64,000 nucleotides of DNA, taken from the NCBI RefSeq assembly GCF_018255755.1, contig NZ_CP073766.1, forward strand, positions 5,764,501-5,828,500. The letters run 5' to 3'. Source of the DNA: Chitinophaga sp. HK235. Its GTDB lineage: Bacteria > Bacteroidota > Bacteroidia > Chitinophagales > Chitinophagaceae. The notes under the pieces are model-generated. The model saw nothing but the letters and a program-made list of their open reading frames with translations, ran no database searches and was not told the origin of the DNA. This document shows, piece by piece, positions 31,919 through 40,170 of this stretch (the stretch's first letter is position 1; each line of letters opens with the position of its first letter). The position numbers and the translations under genes were made by a program.

Positions 31919-33190
31919 ATGTTACAAGTACCGTTTATACGTCAAAATAAAGATCTGGTGTTGGAACGCCTGGCCCTGAAAAACTTCAAGGAAGTGGCTT
32001 TGGTAGATGAAGTGCTGGCACTGGACGACAAGCGTAAGAAATTAACCCTGGAATACGATGAAACACAAGCGCAGGTGAACAGTCTCTCCAAAGAGATCGG
32101 TAAACTGATGGCGCAGGGCAAAAAAGAAGAGGGAGAACAGCAAAGGGCAGCCGTAAACGCCCTGAAAGAGAAGCTGGGTCCTGTAAATGATGAACTGAAT
32201 GCTACCGAAAAAGCATTGCATGATACCCTGGTGAAACTGCCTAACCTGCCTGCAGCGATCGTTCCTCCCGGCAACAGCCCGGAAGAAAACGTGGAAGTGC
32301 GCAGAGGTGGTACCACCCCTGTTTTACCAGCAGACGCCGTACCTCACTGGGACCTGGCTAAAAAATACCAGCTGATTGATTTTGAGCTGGGCAATAAAAT
32401 CACCGGTAGCGGTTTCCCTGTTTTCAAAAACAAAGGTGCCCGTCTGCAACGTGCGCTGGTTCAGTATTTCCTGGATTATAACCTGGAAAACGGTTATACA
32501 GAATATGCTCCTCCTTACCTGGTAAATGAAACCTCTGCCTTCGGCACCGGTCAGCTGCCAGACAAGGAAGGACAGATGTACCACGCTAAAGACGATAACT
32601 ACTTCCTGATCCCGACTGCAGAAGTACCACTGACCAATATTTACCGCGACGAGATCGTAAAAGATACAGACCTGCCGATCAGAATGACCGGTTATACTCC
32701 TTGTTTCCGCCGGGAAGCCGGATCCTACGGTAAAGACGTACGCGGCCTCAACCGGGTGCATCAGTTCGACAAAGTAGAGATCGTACAGATCGTACATCCC
32801 GAAAAGTCTTACGAAGCGCTGGACCAAATGGTAGCCCATGTAGAGCAGCTGCTGAACAACCTGGGACTGGAATACCGTATTCTGCGTTTGTGCGGTGGTG
32901 ATATGAGTTTCACTGCTGCCATCACCTACGACTTTGAAGTGTATAGCGCAGCGCAGCAGAAATGGCTGGAAGTGAGCTCTGTATCTAACTTCGAAACATT
33001 CCAGACCAACCGTATGAAGATCCGCTTCAAAGAACAAAACGGCAAGCCTCAGCTGGCGCATTCCCTGAATGGCAGCTCCCTGGCGCTTCCCCGCATTATG
33101 GCCTGCCTGCTGGAAAACAACCAGACAGCAGATGGTATCCAACTGCCAGCCGTACTGCACAGTTATTTCGGAGCAGACAAGATCAATTAA
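31919..33190 (+). CDS. serS: Seryl-tRNA synthetase
   Basis: The 423-residue class II synthetase starts with MLQVPFIRQNKDLVLERLALKNF and an antiparallel coiled-coil arm (about residues 28-110, with TLEYDETQAQVNSLSKEIGKLM) that binds the tRNA-Ser variable arm. Motif 2 is TPCFRREAGSYGKDVRGLNRVHQFDKVEIV and motif 3 is NGSSLALPRIMACLLENNQ. TAEVPLTN gives the serine-binding segment. It charges both tRNA-Ser and tRNA-Sec where present. A strong terminator follows. Confidence 0.97.
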   Translation: MLQVPFIRQNKDLVLERLALKNFKEVALVDEVLALDDKRKKLTLEYDETQAQVNSLSKEIGKLMAQGKKEEGEQQRAAVNALKEKLGPVNDELNATEKALHDTLVKLPNLPAAIVPPGNSPEENVEVRRGGTTPVLPADAVPHWDLAKKYQLIDFELGNKITGSGFPVFKNKGARLQRALVQYFLDYNLENGYTEYAPPYLVNETSAFGTGQLPDKEGQMYHAKDDNYFLIPTAEVPLTNIYRDEIVKDTDLPIRMTGYTPCFRREAGSYGKDVRGLNRVHQFDKVEIVQIVHPEKSYEALDQMVAHVEQLLNNLGLEYRILRLCGGDMSFTAAITYDFEVYSAAQQKWLEVSSVSNFETFQTNRMKIRFKEQNGKPQLAHSLNGSSLALPRIMACLLENNQTADGIQLPAVLHSYFGADKIN

Positions 33191-33216
33191 TTATCTGACT
33201 GTTATTTGATGATAAA

Positions 33217-33245
33217 GAGCAGCCGTAAACCGGCTGCTTTTTTTT
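33217..33245 (+). terminator. Rho-independent terminator of serS
   Basis: AGCAGCCG and CGGCTGCT form a perfect 8-bp stem (extended by a G-U) with a 5-nt loop and are followed by seven T. It ends only about 12 nt before the next gene's ATG. Confidence 0.88.
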
Positions 33246-33256
33246 ATTTTCGTACC

Positions 33257-33793
33257 ATGCGACACTTTTTGCCAAACGGAGCTGAACTTATTATCCGGCA
33301 GCCAACTACCGCAGATGCTTCCAGCCTGCTGGATAATTTTCAGCGGATGACACAGGAAACCGACTTCCTGTTGTTCACATATGCGGAGTCGCTGGAATTG
33401 AGCCAACGAACAGAGGAAGATTATATCAAAACCTATCTGGGTAATTCAGATCAGCTGATGCTGCTGGCCGTAGTGGAAGATAAGGTGGTAGGCTCTATCA
33501 CCATCAATCACAGCGGGTATAACAAAAAAGGGCATACTGCTGAAATGGGTATTGCCGTGGAACGTGCCTGGAGCGGCCTGGGTATAGGTCGTCGCCTGAT
33601 GACTGCCATGTTGCGCTGGGCTGAACAGCACAAAAAAATACATCTACTCTATCTGCAGGTATTTGCTACCAACGACAGGGCCATGCACCTCTATCGTAAT
33701 TTTGGCTTTCAGGAATGTGGCCGCCTGCCCAACGGAATAGAGCTGCGCGATGGCCAGTATGTAGATCTGGTGACTATGTACCGCCAGGTATAA
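33257..33793 (+). CDS. GNAT family N-acetyltransferase
   Basis: I chose the ATG at 33257 (MRHFLPNGAELIIRQ) because an earlier one at 33206 would translate the serS terminator. The 178-residue protein has the GNAT core: LLAVVEDKVVGSITI, then the acetyl-CoA motif GIAVERAWSGLGIGRRLMTAML, and the late LYRNFGFQECGR block. The opening IRQPTTADASSLLDNF resembles RimL/SpeG-type enzymes. The acceptor (protein N-terminus, amine or antibiotic) cannot be told. A -7-like TATTTTCG ends 4 nt before the ATG. Confidence 0.88.
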   Translation: MRHFLPNGAELIIRQPTTADASSLLDNFQRMTQETDFLLFTYAESLELSQRTEEDYIKTYLGNSDQLMLLAVVEDKVVGSITINHSGYNKKGHTAEMGIAVERAWSGLGIGRRLMTAMLRWAEQHKKIHLLYLQVFATNDRAMHLYRNFGFQECGRLPNGIELRDGQYVDLVTMYRQV

Positions 33794-33820
33794 CCTGTTA
33801 ACGTCCTTAAGACTTTTTGT

Positions 33821-34906
33821 ATGCAACGATACGACCGACAGACAAGACTGGAAGGCTTCGGCCCGGAAAAACAACGTTTATTGCAACAGGCCTCAGTGCT
33901 GGTGATCGGCGCCGGTGGCCTGGGAGTGCCGGTATTACAATACCTGACAGCAATGGGCATCGGTAAAATCGGTATTGTGGAACATGATACCGTATCCGTC
34001 ACTAACCTGCAAAGACAGGTGTTATATACCACTGCAGACCAGGACAAACCTAAAATACAACTGGCTGCCGACCGGCTTGGGCAGCTGAATCCGGAAGTAC
34101 AGCTGGTACAACATGACACCTGGCTCACGACAGATAATGCCCTGGAAATCATACAGCCTTATGATGTAGTGGTAGATTGTTCCGATAACTTTGGCACCCG
34201 TTACCTTGTCAACGATGCCTGCGTAATTGCCGGTAAACCGCTGGTTTACGGAGCTATCTATAAATACGAAGGACAACTGAGTGTTTTCAACTATCAGGGA
34301 GGAGCTACCTACCGCTGTATATTCCCTGAACCACCGGAAGCCGGTGAGATGTTGAACTGCAGTGAGATCGGCGTGCTGGGCGTGTTGCCCGGTATCATTG
34401 GGTGTTATCAGGCTAATGAAGTGGTGAAAGTGATTACTGGTATCGGTACACCACTCAAAAACCAGCTGATGACCATCGATACGCTGCATAATACCCACCT
34501 GATTTTTAATATTACCCCGGTAGCGGCCAACAGGCAGATACAGCGCCTGGCAGGCAACTACCAGCAAACCGTATGTGAAGTGAATAATTTACAGTCCTTG
34601 TCTGTTCAGCAGCTGCATGGCTGGCTGCAACAGGGCGACGCCCTGCAATTGCTTGATGTGAGAGAAGATGATGAATGGGAGATCTGCCATATTCCGCAAG
34701 CCATCCATATTCCGATGGGGCAGGTATTGGGCCGTGTGGCCGCACTGCAGCCGGAAGCACCGGTAGCAGTATTGTGTCATCATGGGATGCGTAGCCGTGC
34801 TGTCGGACAACGACTGGTAGAAATGGGCTTCAAACAGGTATATAATGTGGAAGGTGGTATCCATGCGTGGGCCTGTAGTATAGATGATCAGATGCAAACT
34901 TATTAA
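33821..34906 (+). CDS. moeB: MoeB/HesA-type adenylyltransferase fused to rhodanese
   Basis: The E1-like half (about 1-240) adenylates the C-terminal Gly of a small sulfur carrier, here probably the MoaD at 37081. It has the nucleotide motif VLVIGAGGLGVPVLQYL, DNFGTRYLVNDACV and the catalytic Cys in MLNCSEIGVLGVLPGIIG. The C-terminal rhodanese (about 265-361) has its active Cys in VAVLCHHGMRSRAVG and could supply the sulfur. Of the four zinc cysteines of MoeB, the two CxxC pairs appear as TYRC and CEVN, so each pair has lost one. ThiF-like use is an alternative. The tauE-like gene follows after 2 bp. Confidence 0.87.
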   Translation: MQRYDRQTRLEGFGPEKQRLLQQASVLVIGAGGLGVPVLQYLTAMGIGKIGIVEHDTVSVTNLQRQVLYTTADQDKPKIQLAADRLGQLNPEVQLVQHDTWLTTDNALEIIQPYDVVVDCSDNFGTRYLVNDACVIAGKPLVYGAIYKYEGQLSVFNYQGGATYRCIFPEPPEAGEMLNCSEIGVLGVLPGIIGCYQANEVVKVITGIGTPLKNQLMTIDTLHNTHLIFNITPVAANRQIQRLAGNYQQTVCEVNNLQSLSVQQLHGWLQQGDALQLLDVREDDEWEICHIPQAIHIPMGQVLGRVAALQPEAPVAVLCHHGMRSRAVGQRLVEMGFKQVYNVEGGIHAWACSIDDQMQTY

Positions 34907-34908
34907 TA

Positions 34909-35652
34909 GTGGTCATAGAACTCTGTATCCTTTTTTTCCTGGTAGCATTGCTTTATTCAGCCGCCGGTTTTGGTGGCGGTTCCAGTTACCTGGCTATCCT
35001 GGCTTTGTGGAGCGTGGATTTTCAGTTGATGAAATCCACCGCCTTGCTGTGTAATGTGGCAGTGGTGGCGGGCGGTGTGTATCATTTTTATAAAAGTGGT
35101 CATCTGCCGCTTAAAAAGGCCTGGCAGTTGTCACTGGTGAGTGTACCGCTGGCTTTTGCGGGCAGTTACCTGCCGTTGAAGCAGGAAACTTTTTTTCTGT
35201 TGCTGGGCTTTGCACTGACGCTGGCGGCGGTGTTTATGTGTTACCGTCTTTTTTTTGAGCGTAACCAGGAACCGGAGACGCTGCGGGAAAGCAACGGAAC
35301 GCTTTATGGTCTTATCGGCGGAGGTATAGGTTTGTTGTCAGGTATGACCGGCATCGGCGGAGGTATTTATCTGGCCCCTGTCTTACGGTTGGGCAAATAT
35401 GATACCGCCAAGAATGTGGCTGGTCTCAGCAGTTTTTTTATTCTTGTTAATTCCATTGCCGGCCTTTTGGGGCAGGCAGCCAAACAGGCGATCATATTTG
35501 ATGCTGCATTTGCCGGCCCTCTCCTGCTGGCGGTCGTTGTTGGCGGACAGATAGGTGCAAGGCTAAGTGCCCGGGTGCTGAAACCCCGATGGGTGGCGGG
35601 TGCTACGGCTGTATTGATTTTATATGCTGGTGTGAGAATGCTGATCAAATAG
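34909..35652 (+). CDS. TauE/SafE family sulfite-exporter-like membrane protein
   Basis: The 247-residue protein has seven to eight membrane segments in two repeats with the family glycines AAGFGGGSSYLAIL and LSGMTGIGGGIYLAPVL. TauE/SafE proteins move sulfur oxyanions or organosulfur compounds across the inner membrane. The start is GTG at 34909, 2 nt after the moeB-rhodanese stop, so the pair is translationally linked. The context suggests export of a sulfur by-product or import of a sulfur source for Moco assembly; that is inference only. It converges on moaA. Confidence 0.88.
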   Translation: MVIELCILFFLVALLYSAAGFGGGSSYLAILALWSVDFQLMKSTALLCNVAVVAGGVYHFYKSGHLPLKKAWQLSLVSVPLAFAGSYLPLKQETFFLLLGFALTLAAVFMCYRLFFERNQEPETLRESNGTLYGLIGGGIGLLSGMTGIGGGIYLAPVLRLGKYDTAKNVAGLSSFFILVNSIAGLLGQAAKQAIIFDAAFAGPLLLAVVVGGQIGARLSARVLKPRWVAGATAVLILYAGVRMLIK

Positions 35653-35660
35653 ATTGTTTT

Positions 35661-36626
35661 CTACCCTCCTATTACAGACATGCTTTCCGGAATGCGGGTG
35701 TGCTGTTTTTCCGCATCAAAGCCATTGGCAGCGCGGTGGTGTAATACCTGTTGCAAGGCCGGCAGCAGGGGTGTTCCTGATCTTAGCAGGTCTTTCACAT
35801 TGATGGTATCTGCGCCATACAGGCAGGTTTTGACACTACCGATGGCGGATATACGTAATCTGTTGCAGGTGCCGCAGAAGGTACGGCTATAGGCAGGTAT
35901 GACGCCTATATTACCTTGATGGCCGGGTATGCTGTAAAGCAATGCGGTGGCATGCGGAGGGTCGGGCAGTTTATGCAGGGGATATTTTTCATGGATAGTA
36001 TCGAGGATGGTCCGGTAGTTCCAGGTAATGCCTGAAAACATATGTCCCTGACCGTTAAAGGGCATCTCTTCAATGAACCGTACTGACAGCGCATGGTCGC
36101 GGGTGAGGGAAGTGAAATGGACCAGCTCGTCGGTATTCACATCTTCCATCACCACTACATTGATCTTCACTTTCATCTGATGGGCCAGCAGACTATCGAG
36201 CGTTTGCATGACCGCATCAAATTGATCACGGCGGGTGATCTGTAGAAAACGTGCGGGTTGCAGGGTATCGAGACTAAGATTGATATGTGTGATGCCCAGT
36301 TGTTGCAGGGCGGGTATATAATCGCGGGTAAGTACACCATTGGTGGTGATGGCGAGTTGCGTTATACCGGGTATGGCTTTGATGGCTGAAAGCAGGTTGA
36401 TAAGTCCGGGTCGCATAAAAGGCTCTCCACCGGTGATCCTGACTTTTGAAATGCCGGCACTGGCTAATGTTTGCAGCAGGGAGATGATTTCGCTGTCTGT
36501 GAGTAGGGCATCAGACTTCACGAAGCGCATATTTTCCGGCATACAATAGGTGCAACGGAGGTTGCACCGGTCGGTGACCGACAGTCTAACGTAATCGATT
36601 ATACGATGATGGGCATCAGTCAGCAT
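35661..36626 (-). CDS. moaA: GTP 3',8-cyclase MoaA
   Basis: This radical SAM enzyme starts Moco synthesis by converting GTP to 3',8-cyclo-H2GTP. I chose the ATG at 36626 (MLTDAHHRIIDYVRLSVTDRC-type start), 4 nt after the upstream stop; a start at 36662 would overlap that gene. The N-terminal cluster motif is CNLRCTYC and the C-terminal one is FCGTCNRLRISAIGSVKTC. RITGGEPFMRPG and NLSLDTL are further core motifs. The protein ends in the double glycine SVIGG needed for activity. It follows the DUF7009 gene directly. Confidence 0.95.
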   Translation of the reverse strand: MLTDAHHRIIDYVRLSVTDRCNLRCTYCMPENMRFVKSDALLTDSEIISLLQTLASAGISKVRITGGEPFMRPGLINLLSAIKAIPGITQLAITTNGVLTRDYIPALQQLGITHINLSLDTLQPARFLQITRRDQFDAVMQTLDSLLAHQMKVKINVVVMEDVNTDELVHFTSLTRDHALSVRFIEEMPFNGQGHMFSGITWNYRTILDTIHEKYPLHKLPDPPHATALLYSIPGHQGNIGVIPAYSRTFCGTCNRLRISAIGSVKTCLYGADTINVKDLLRSGTPLLPALQQVLHHRAANGFDAEKQHTRIPESMSVIGG

Positions 36627-36630
36627 TATC

Positions 36631-37002
36631 TCAGCAGTTTTGCCCGGCATTAGGGTTGTCAAATGCCTGGCTGTCGTCTTCGTCGCGGGTGGTGAGGCAC
36701 CGGAAGTCTTTTTCTACCAGCACTTTCAACTCGGAGCCGTCAGAATTGGGCAGTATCAGTTCAAAGCCTACCTGGTCCGGCTCATACCAGGCATTCAGCC
36801 TTTCAGATGGGAGCAACAGGTGTACACCATCATGCTCCATTTTGATAACAGGATCGGTGATTTCTTTTGACCGCAGGCAGAAGTGAAGCGTTGTTGCGCC
36901 GATATGTGTGATAGACTCTACTTTTCCAGTGTCCTGCAACAGCTCCAGATCTGTTTTGTCGAGCCGGTAGCGGATGCTGTTCCCTCTTATCCTTATCTTC
37001 AT
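36631..37002 (-). CDS. DUF7009 family protein in the Moco cluster
   Basis: The 123-residue soluble protein (MKIRIRGNSIRYRLDKTDLELLQ) has no signal peptide or membrane segment. It reads as a small beta-rich domain with conserved RIRGNSIRYRL, GATTLHFCLRS and EKDFRCLTTR, and ends in an acidic tail with two cysteines overall. I recognise it as a DUF7009-type protein; no function is established to my knowledge. Its stop is 4 nt before the moaA ATG, and the family often sits in Moco gene clusters, so a role in Moco assembly or insertion is plausible. Confidence 0.7.
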   Translation of the reverse strand: MKIRIRGNSIRYRLDKTDLELLQDTGKVESITHIGATTLHFCLRSKEITDPVIKMEHDGVHLLLPSERLNAWYEPDQVGFELILPNSDGSELKVLVEKDFRCLTTRDEDDSQAFDNPNAGQNC

Positions 37003-37080
37003 AGAAAATGATTTTCTGCTGCTCTAAAAGTACTACTTTATCCCTGCTATATCGTAGTTTTAACCAATAAATCTGAAAGT

Positions 37081-37314
37081 ATGGGCCTATTGCTTTTTGG
37101 AGTAGCAAAAGATATTGCGGGTGCCGCAATGATCAGTTTTCCGGCTACCGTTACTGATGTGGCGGCCCTGAAACAATGGTTGTATGAAAACTATCCGCCG
37201 CTGCGACAGCTCAGCTCCCTTATGATAGCCGTCAACCGGGAATATGCAGCTGATTCGCAGTTGATCAATGCCGGTGATGAAGTGGCAGTAATACCGCCGG
37301 TAAGTGGTGGATGA
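37081..37314 (+). CDS. moaD: Molybdopterin synthase sulfur-carrier subunit MoaD
   Basis: The 77-residue ubiquitin-like protein ends in the functional double glycine (VAVIPPVSGG), which is adenylated and thiocarboxylated before giving sulfur to cyclic pyranopterin monophosphate. GDEVAVIPPVSGG is diagnostic of MoaD. The N-terminal MGLLLFGVAKDIAG is typical of the family. The moaE start lies 22 bp downstream, so the two synthase subunits are co-transcribed. Confidence 0.93.
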   Translation: MGLLLFGVAKDIAGAAMISFPATVTDVAALKQWLYENYPPLRQLSSLMIAVNREYAADSQLINAGDEVAVIPPVSGG

Positions 37315-37336
37315 GGGTTCTCATAGAAGAAAAAGG

Positions 37337-37762
37337 ATGAAGAATTATAATGTGACAATGGATACTTTAATAGCTATAAAAGATACGGTCACCGTGCAGG
37401 AAGCACTGGACTTTATTCAGGCACCGGAATGCGGCGGGGAGGTGATTTTTACCGGTACAGTACGTAATCATACAAAAGGCCGTGCCGTAGCAAAATTGTT
37501 TTATGAATGCTACGAAGCGATGGCCCTCAGCGAAATGCATAAAATCGCAGCAAGGGTACAGGAGCAGTGGGATATCCACAAACTGGTGATATTACATGCC
37601 ATTGGTGACAAATATCCCGGAGATATTGCCGTAGTGATTGCTGTTGCCTCAGCACATCGGGGAATTGCTTTTGACGCATGCGAATTTACTATTGATACAT
37701 TAAAGGAAACAGTGCCTATCTGGAAGAAGGAGTTTTTTGAGAATGGGGAGATTGGGAACTGA
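37337..37762 (+). CDS. moaE: Molybdopterin synthase catalytic subunit MoaE
   Basis: With MoaD it converts cyclic pyranopterin monophosphate to molybdopterin. I prefer the ATG at 37337 (MKNYNVTMDTLIAIKD); one at 37358 is possible. Family motifs are GGEVIFTGTVRNHTKGRAVAKLFYECYEAMA, VILHAIGDKYPGDIAVVIAVASAHRG and LKETVPIWKKEFFENG, with the active-site lysines. The C-terminus is short (141 residues). Its last 47 bp overlap the 3' end of mobA on the other strand. Confidence 0.94.
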   Translation: MKNYNVTMDTLIAIKDTVTVQEALDFIQAPECGGEVIFTGTVRNHTKGRAVAKLFYECYEAMALSEMHKIAARVQEQWDIHKLVILHAIGDKYPGDIAVVIAVASAHRGIAFDACEFTIDTLKETVPIWKKEFFENGEIGN

Positions 37763-38348
37763 TCTGCCGGACAGCTTCTGCTTTTTCGGCAGGTGTATTG
37801 GCATTGTACTGCTCTTCGTAGTAGCGGTTGTTTAACAGCTGGATACCTGTATTGAGCAAGGTTTTACGCGGGCAGTTTTTACCTGCTGCCACATTCTCCA
37901 GTAAAGCGTCGAGGCCTGCAGGTTCCCAGATGGCTATCAGGGGTTCAGGCATCAGATCTACAGGGCTTTTGAAAGCCGTGGCCGCGCAGTCTTTTTCCCG
38001 GGCGTTTATGAGTATTTCCAGGCTTTGTCGGCTGATCAGCGGCAGGTCGCAGGCTAGTACCAGCCAGGCCGTGCCCGGTTGATACTGCCGGGCGCTGAGT
38101 AATCCGGCCGAAGGTCCGCCATAGGGCACATTATCCGGAATCAACAACGGATAGCTGTCAAAATCCTGTTGTTGATCCACCCGGCAGGACAGATAGGTTT
38201 CCAGTTGAAATGATTGTAATAATTCCATCAGGTATTGCCATTGCGGCATACCATGATAGTGGATACTGCTTTTGTTTTCCTGCATACGGGTGCTGTGCCC
38301 GCCACATAAAACCAGCCCTTTCAAAGGAGCATTATTGTTTTCCATCAT
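37716..38348 (-). CDS. mobA: Molybdenum cofactor guanylyltransferase-like NTP transferase
   Basis: The 210-residue protein has the nucleotidyltransferase loop VLCGGHSTRMQENKSSIHY, the DNVPYGGPSAGLLSA region, LACDLPLISRQSLE with the metal-binding Asp, and a late NTPAEKAEA, all as in MobA. MobA joins GMP to molybdopterin to form the bis-MGD cofactor; MocA-type enzymes of the same fold use CTP, so the nucleotide is not certain. It converges on moaE with a 47-bp overlap, and lies 39 bp after moaC. Confidence 0.88.
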   Translation of the reverse strand: MMENNNAPLKGLVLCGGHSTRMQENKSSIHYHGMPQWQYLMELLQSFQLETYLSCRVDQQQDFDSYPLLIPDNVPYGGPSAGLLSARQYQPGTAWLVLACDLPLISRQSLEILINAREKDCAATAFKSPVDLMPEPLIAIWEPAGLDALLENVAAGKNCPRKTLLNTGIQLLNNRYYEEQYNANTPAEKAEAVRQISSQSPHSQKTPSSR

Positions 38349-38387
38349 ACTGTATCATTTCTTTTTTTCGCCTTTGAGAGCGCATAG

Positions 38388-38873
38388 TTACTTCTCATAA
38401 TCCTGTTTACCACCTGTTTTACTGATCAGGCGGGTTTCGCGGATCACCATGTCGTGGGTGAAAGCCTTACACATATCGTAGATGGTAAGGGCCGCCACAC
38501 TGGCGCCGGTGAGGGCTTCCATTTCCACTCCTGTCTTTCCCGTTGTTTTTACAGTACAGCGGATAACGGCTTCTTCATCTTCCAGTTGTATCTGCACATC
38601 ACAGCCGTCCAGCAGCAGGGAGTGGCATAGCGGGATGAGGTCGGGCGTTTTTTTAGCGGCCATGATCCCTGCAATGATGGCCGTCTGAAACACAGCACCT
38701 TTGCGGGTTTGTATATCATGGTCCTTAAACTGTTCACGTACCAGTGCCGGTAAAAAAACACGGCTTTCGGCAACGGCTACACGATAAGTGACACCTTTTC
38801 CGCTTACATCTACCATCGCCGGCTGACCGGAAGAATCGAGATGGGTAAAATCGCTGCTTGATGGATTGGACAT
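38388..38873 (-). CDS. moaC: Cyclic pyranopterin monophosphate synthase MoaC
   Basis: The 161-residue enzyme turns the MoaA product into cyclic pyranopterin monophosphate. Key motifs are QPAMVDVSGKGVTYRVAVA near the start, DLIPLCHSLLLDGCDVQ, and GVEMEALTGASVAALTIYDMCKA, with the catalytic lysine in the late region (LISKTGGK). Length and motif spacing are standard. It is transcribed away from moeA, with a 46-bp intergenic gap. Confidence 0.96.
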   Translation of the reverse strand: MSNPSSSDFTHLDSSGQPAMVDVSGKGVTYRVAVAESRVFLPALVREQFKDHDIQTRKGAVFQTAIIAGIMAAKKTPDLIPLCHSLLLDGCDVQIQLEDEEAVIRCTVKTTGKTGVEMEALTGASVAALTIYDMCKAFTHDMVIRETRLISKTGGKQDYEK

Positions 38874-38919
38874 AATATCATAAATTTAATCATCTTCACC
38901 TTTACAAAAATAATACAAA

Positions 38920-40128
38920 ATGATGCTGACTGTTGCTGCTGCGTTCAGAGCCGTATTACAAACCGTGCGGGATATGGGCACCGAGATGTTGCCTTTTGAA
39001 GCTGCTACCGGCCGGGTATTGCGTGAGCCTGTAAAAGCAGACAGGCCCTTTCCTCCTTTCGACCGGGTTACGATGGATGGCATTGCCATCCTGTACGACA
39101 GTTATGCACGCGGGCAACAGATCTTCGGGGTAGAAGATATACAGGCTGCAGGTACTCCCCGCCTGCAGCTTTCCAGCACTGCCAACTGTATAGAGGTGAT
39201 GACCGGTGCCATTCTGCCGGAACTGACAGATACCGTAATACCCTATGAACAGCTGAATGTTAGTGATCATGAAGGTTTCCGCCGTTTCACCATCAGCGGA
39301 GAAGTGAAACAGGGACAAAATGTACATCGCAAAGGCTCCGATGTGGAAGCGGGTGCTGTGCTGTTGCAGCCTGGTACGTTGCTGGGCCCTGCAGAAGCAG
39401 GCGTACTGGCGTCAGTAGGTAAAACACAGGTGGAAGTGGCGCGCCTTCCCCGTGTAGTCGTGATCGCTACCGGCAATGAACTGGTACCGGTAGATGCCAC
39501 ACCGGAAGAGCATCAGGTGCGCATCTCCAATATCTACAGTCTGATGGCTTCTCTTGAGCAATGCGGTATCAGCGCACAATACATACACCTGAGTGATGAT
39601 CAAACGGAAATGATCAGCCGATTGGAATCCCTGTTGCCCGAAACGGATGTGTGGATCAGCTCCGGTGCAGTATCGGCTGGGAAATATGATTACCTGCCTG
39701 CGGTGTTACAGCAGCTGGGGATGCAGCAGGTTTTCCATAAAGTGCAGCAAAGGCCCGGAAAACCTTTCCTGTTCGGCACTTTCAAAGATGGCCCGGTAGT
39801 ATTCGCTTTACCCGGAAATCCCGTATCAGGGTTTATGTGTTTTTACCGTTATGTGCAGCCCTGGCTGAAAGCTGCCATGGGGGCTAAAGAAGCAGCTCCG
39901 GTATATGCGGTGCTGCAGGAGCAGGTTATCTTCAATCCTTCGCTCGAATATTACCTCCCTGTTAAATTACAATCGTTGCCCGATGGTACTATGGGTGCTT
40001 TCCCACAACCTTATCACGGTTCCGGAGATCTGGCAAGCCTGCTGCTGGCGGATGCGTTCATGACACTGCCAATAGAAGGCTCCGTTTTTGAGAAAGGCAG
40101 CTGTTATCCGGTCTGGATATTTCGTTAA
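38920..40128 (+). CDS. moeA: Molybdopterin molybdotransferase MoeA
   Basis: MoeA inserts molybdate into adenylated molybdopterin. The 402-residue protein has all domains: FPPFDRVTMDGIAI near residue 45, VMTGAILPELTDTVIPYEQL, the GSDVEAGAVLL region, VVVIATGNELV, then SGAVSAGKYDYLPAVL, QQRPGKPFLFGTF and FALPGNPVSGFMCF. No MogA/MoaB-type adenylyltransferase gene is in the cluster, so that step must be encoded elsewhere or missing. Start could be the first or second of two consecutive ATG codons. Confidence 0.95.
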   Translation: MMLTVAAAFRAVLQTVRDMGTEMLPFEAATGRVLREPVKADRPFPPFDRVTMDGIAILYDSYARGQQIFGVEDIQAAGTPRLQLSSTANCIEVMTGAILPELTDTVIPYEQLNVSDHEGFRRFTISGEVKQGQNVHRKGSDVEAGAVLLQPGTLLGPAEAGVLASVGKTQVEVARLPRVVVIATGNELVPVDATPEEHQVRISNIYSLMASLEQCGISAQYIHLSDDQTEMISRLESLLPETDVWISSGAVSAGKYDYLPAVLQQLGMQQVFHKVQQRPGKPFLFGTFKDGPVVFALPGNPVSGFMCFYRYVQPWLKAAMGAKEAAPVYAVLQEQVIFNPSLEYYLPVKLQSLPDGTMGAFPQPYHGSGDLASLLLADAFMTLPIEGSVFEKGSCYPVWIFR

Positions 40129-40170
40129 ACCTGATGGGCAAAACACAGTCTTACATTAAACTATTTACGT

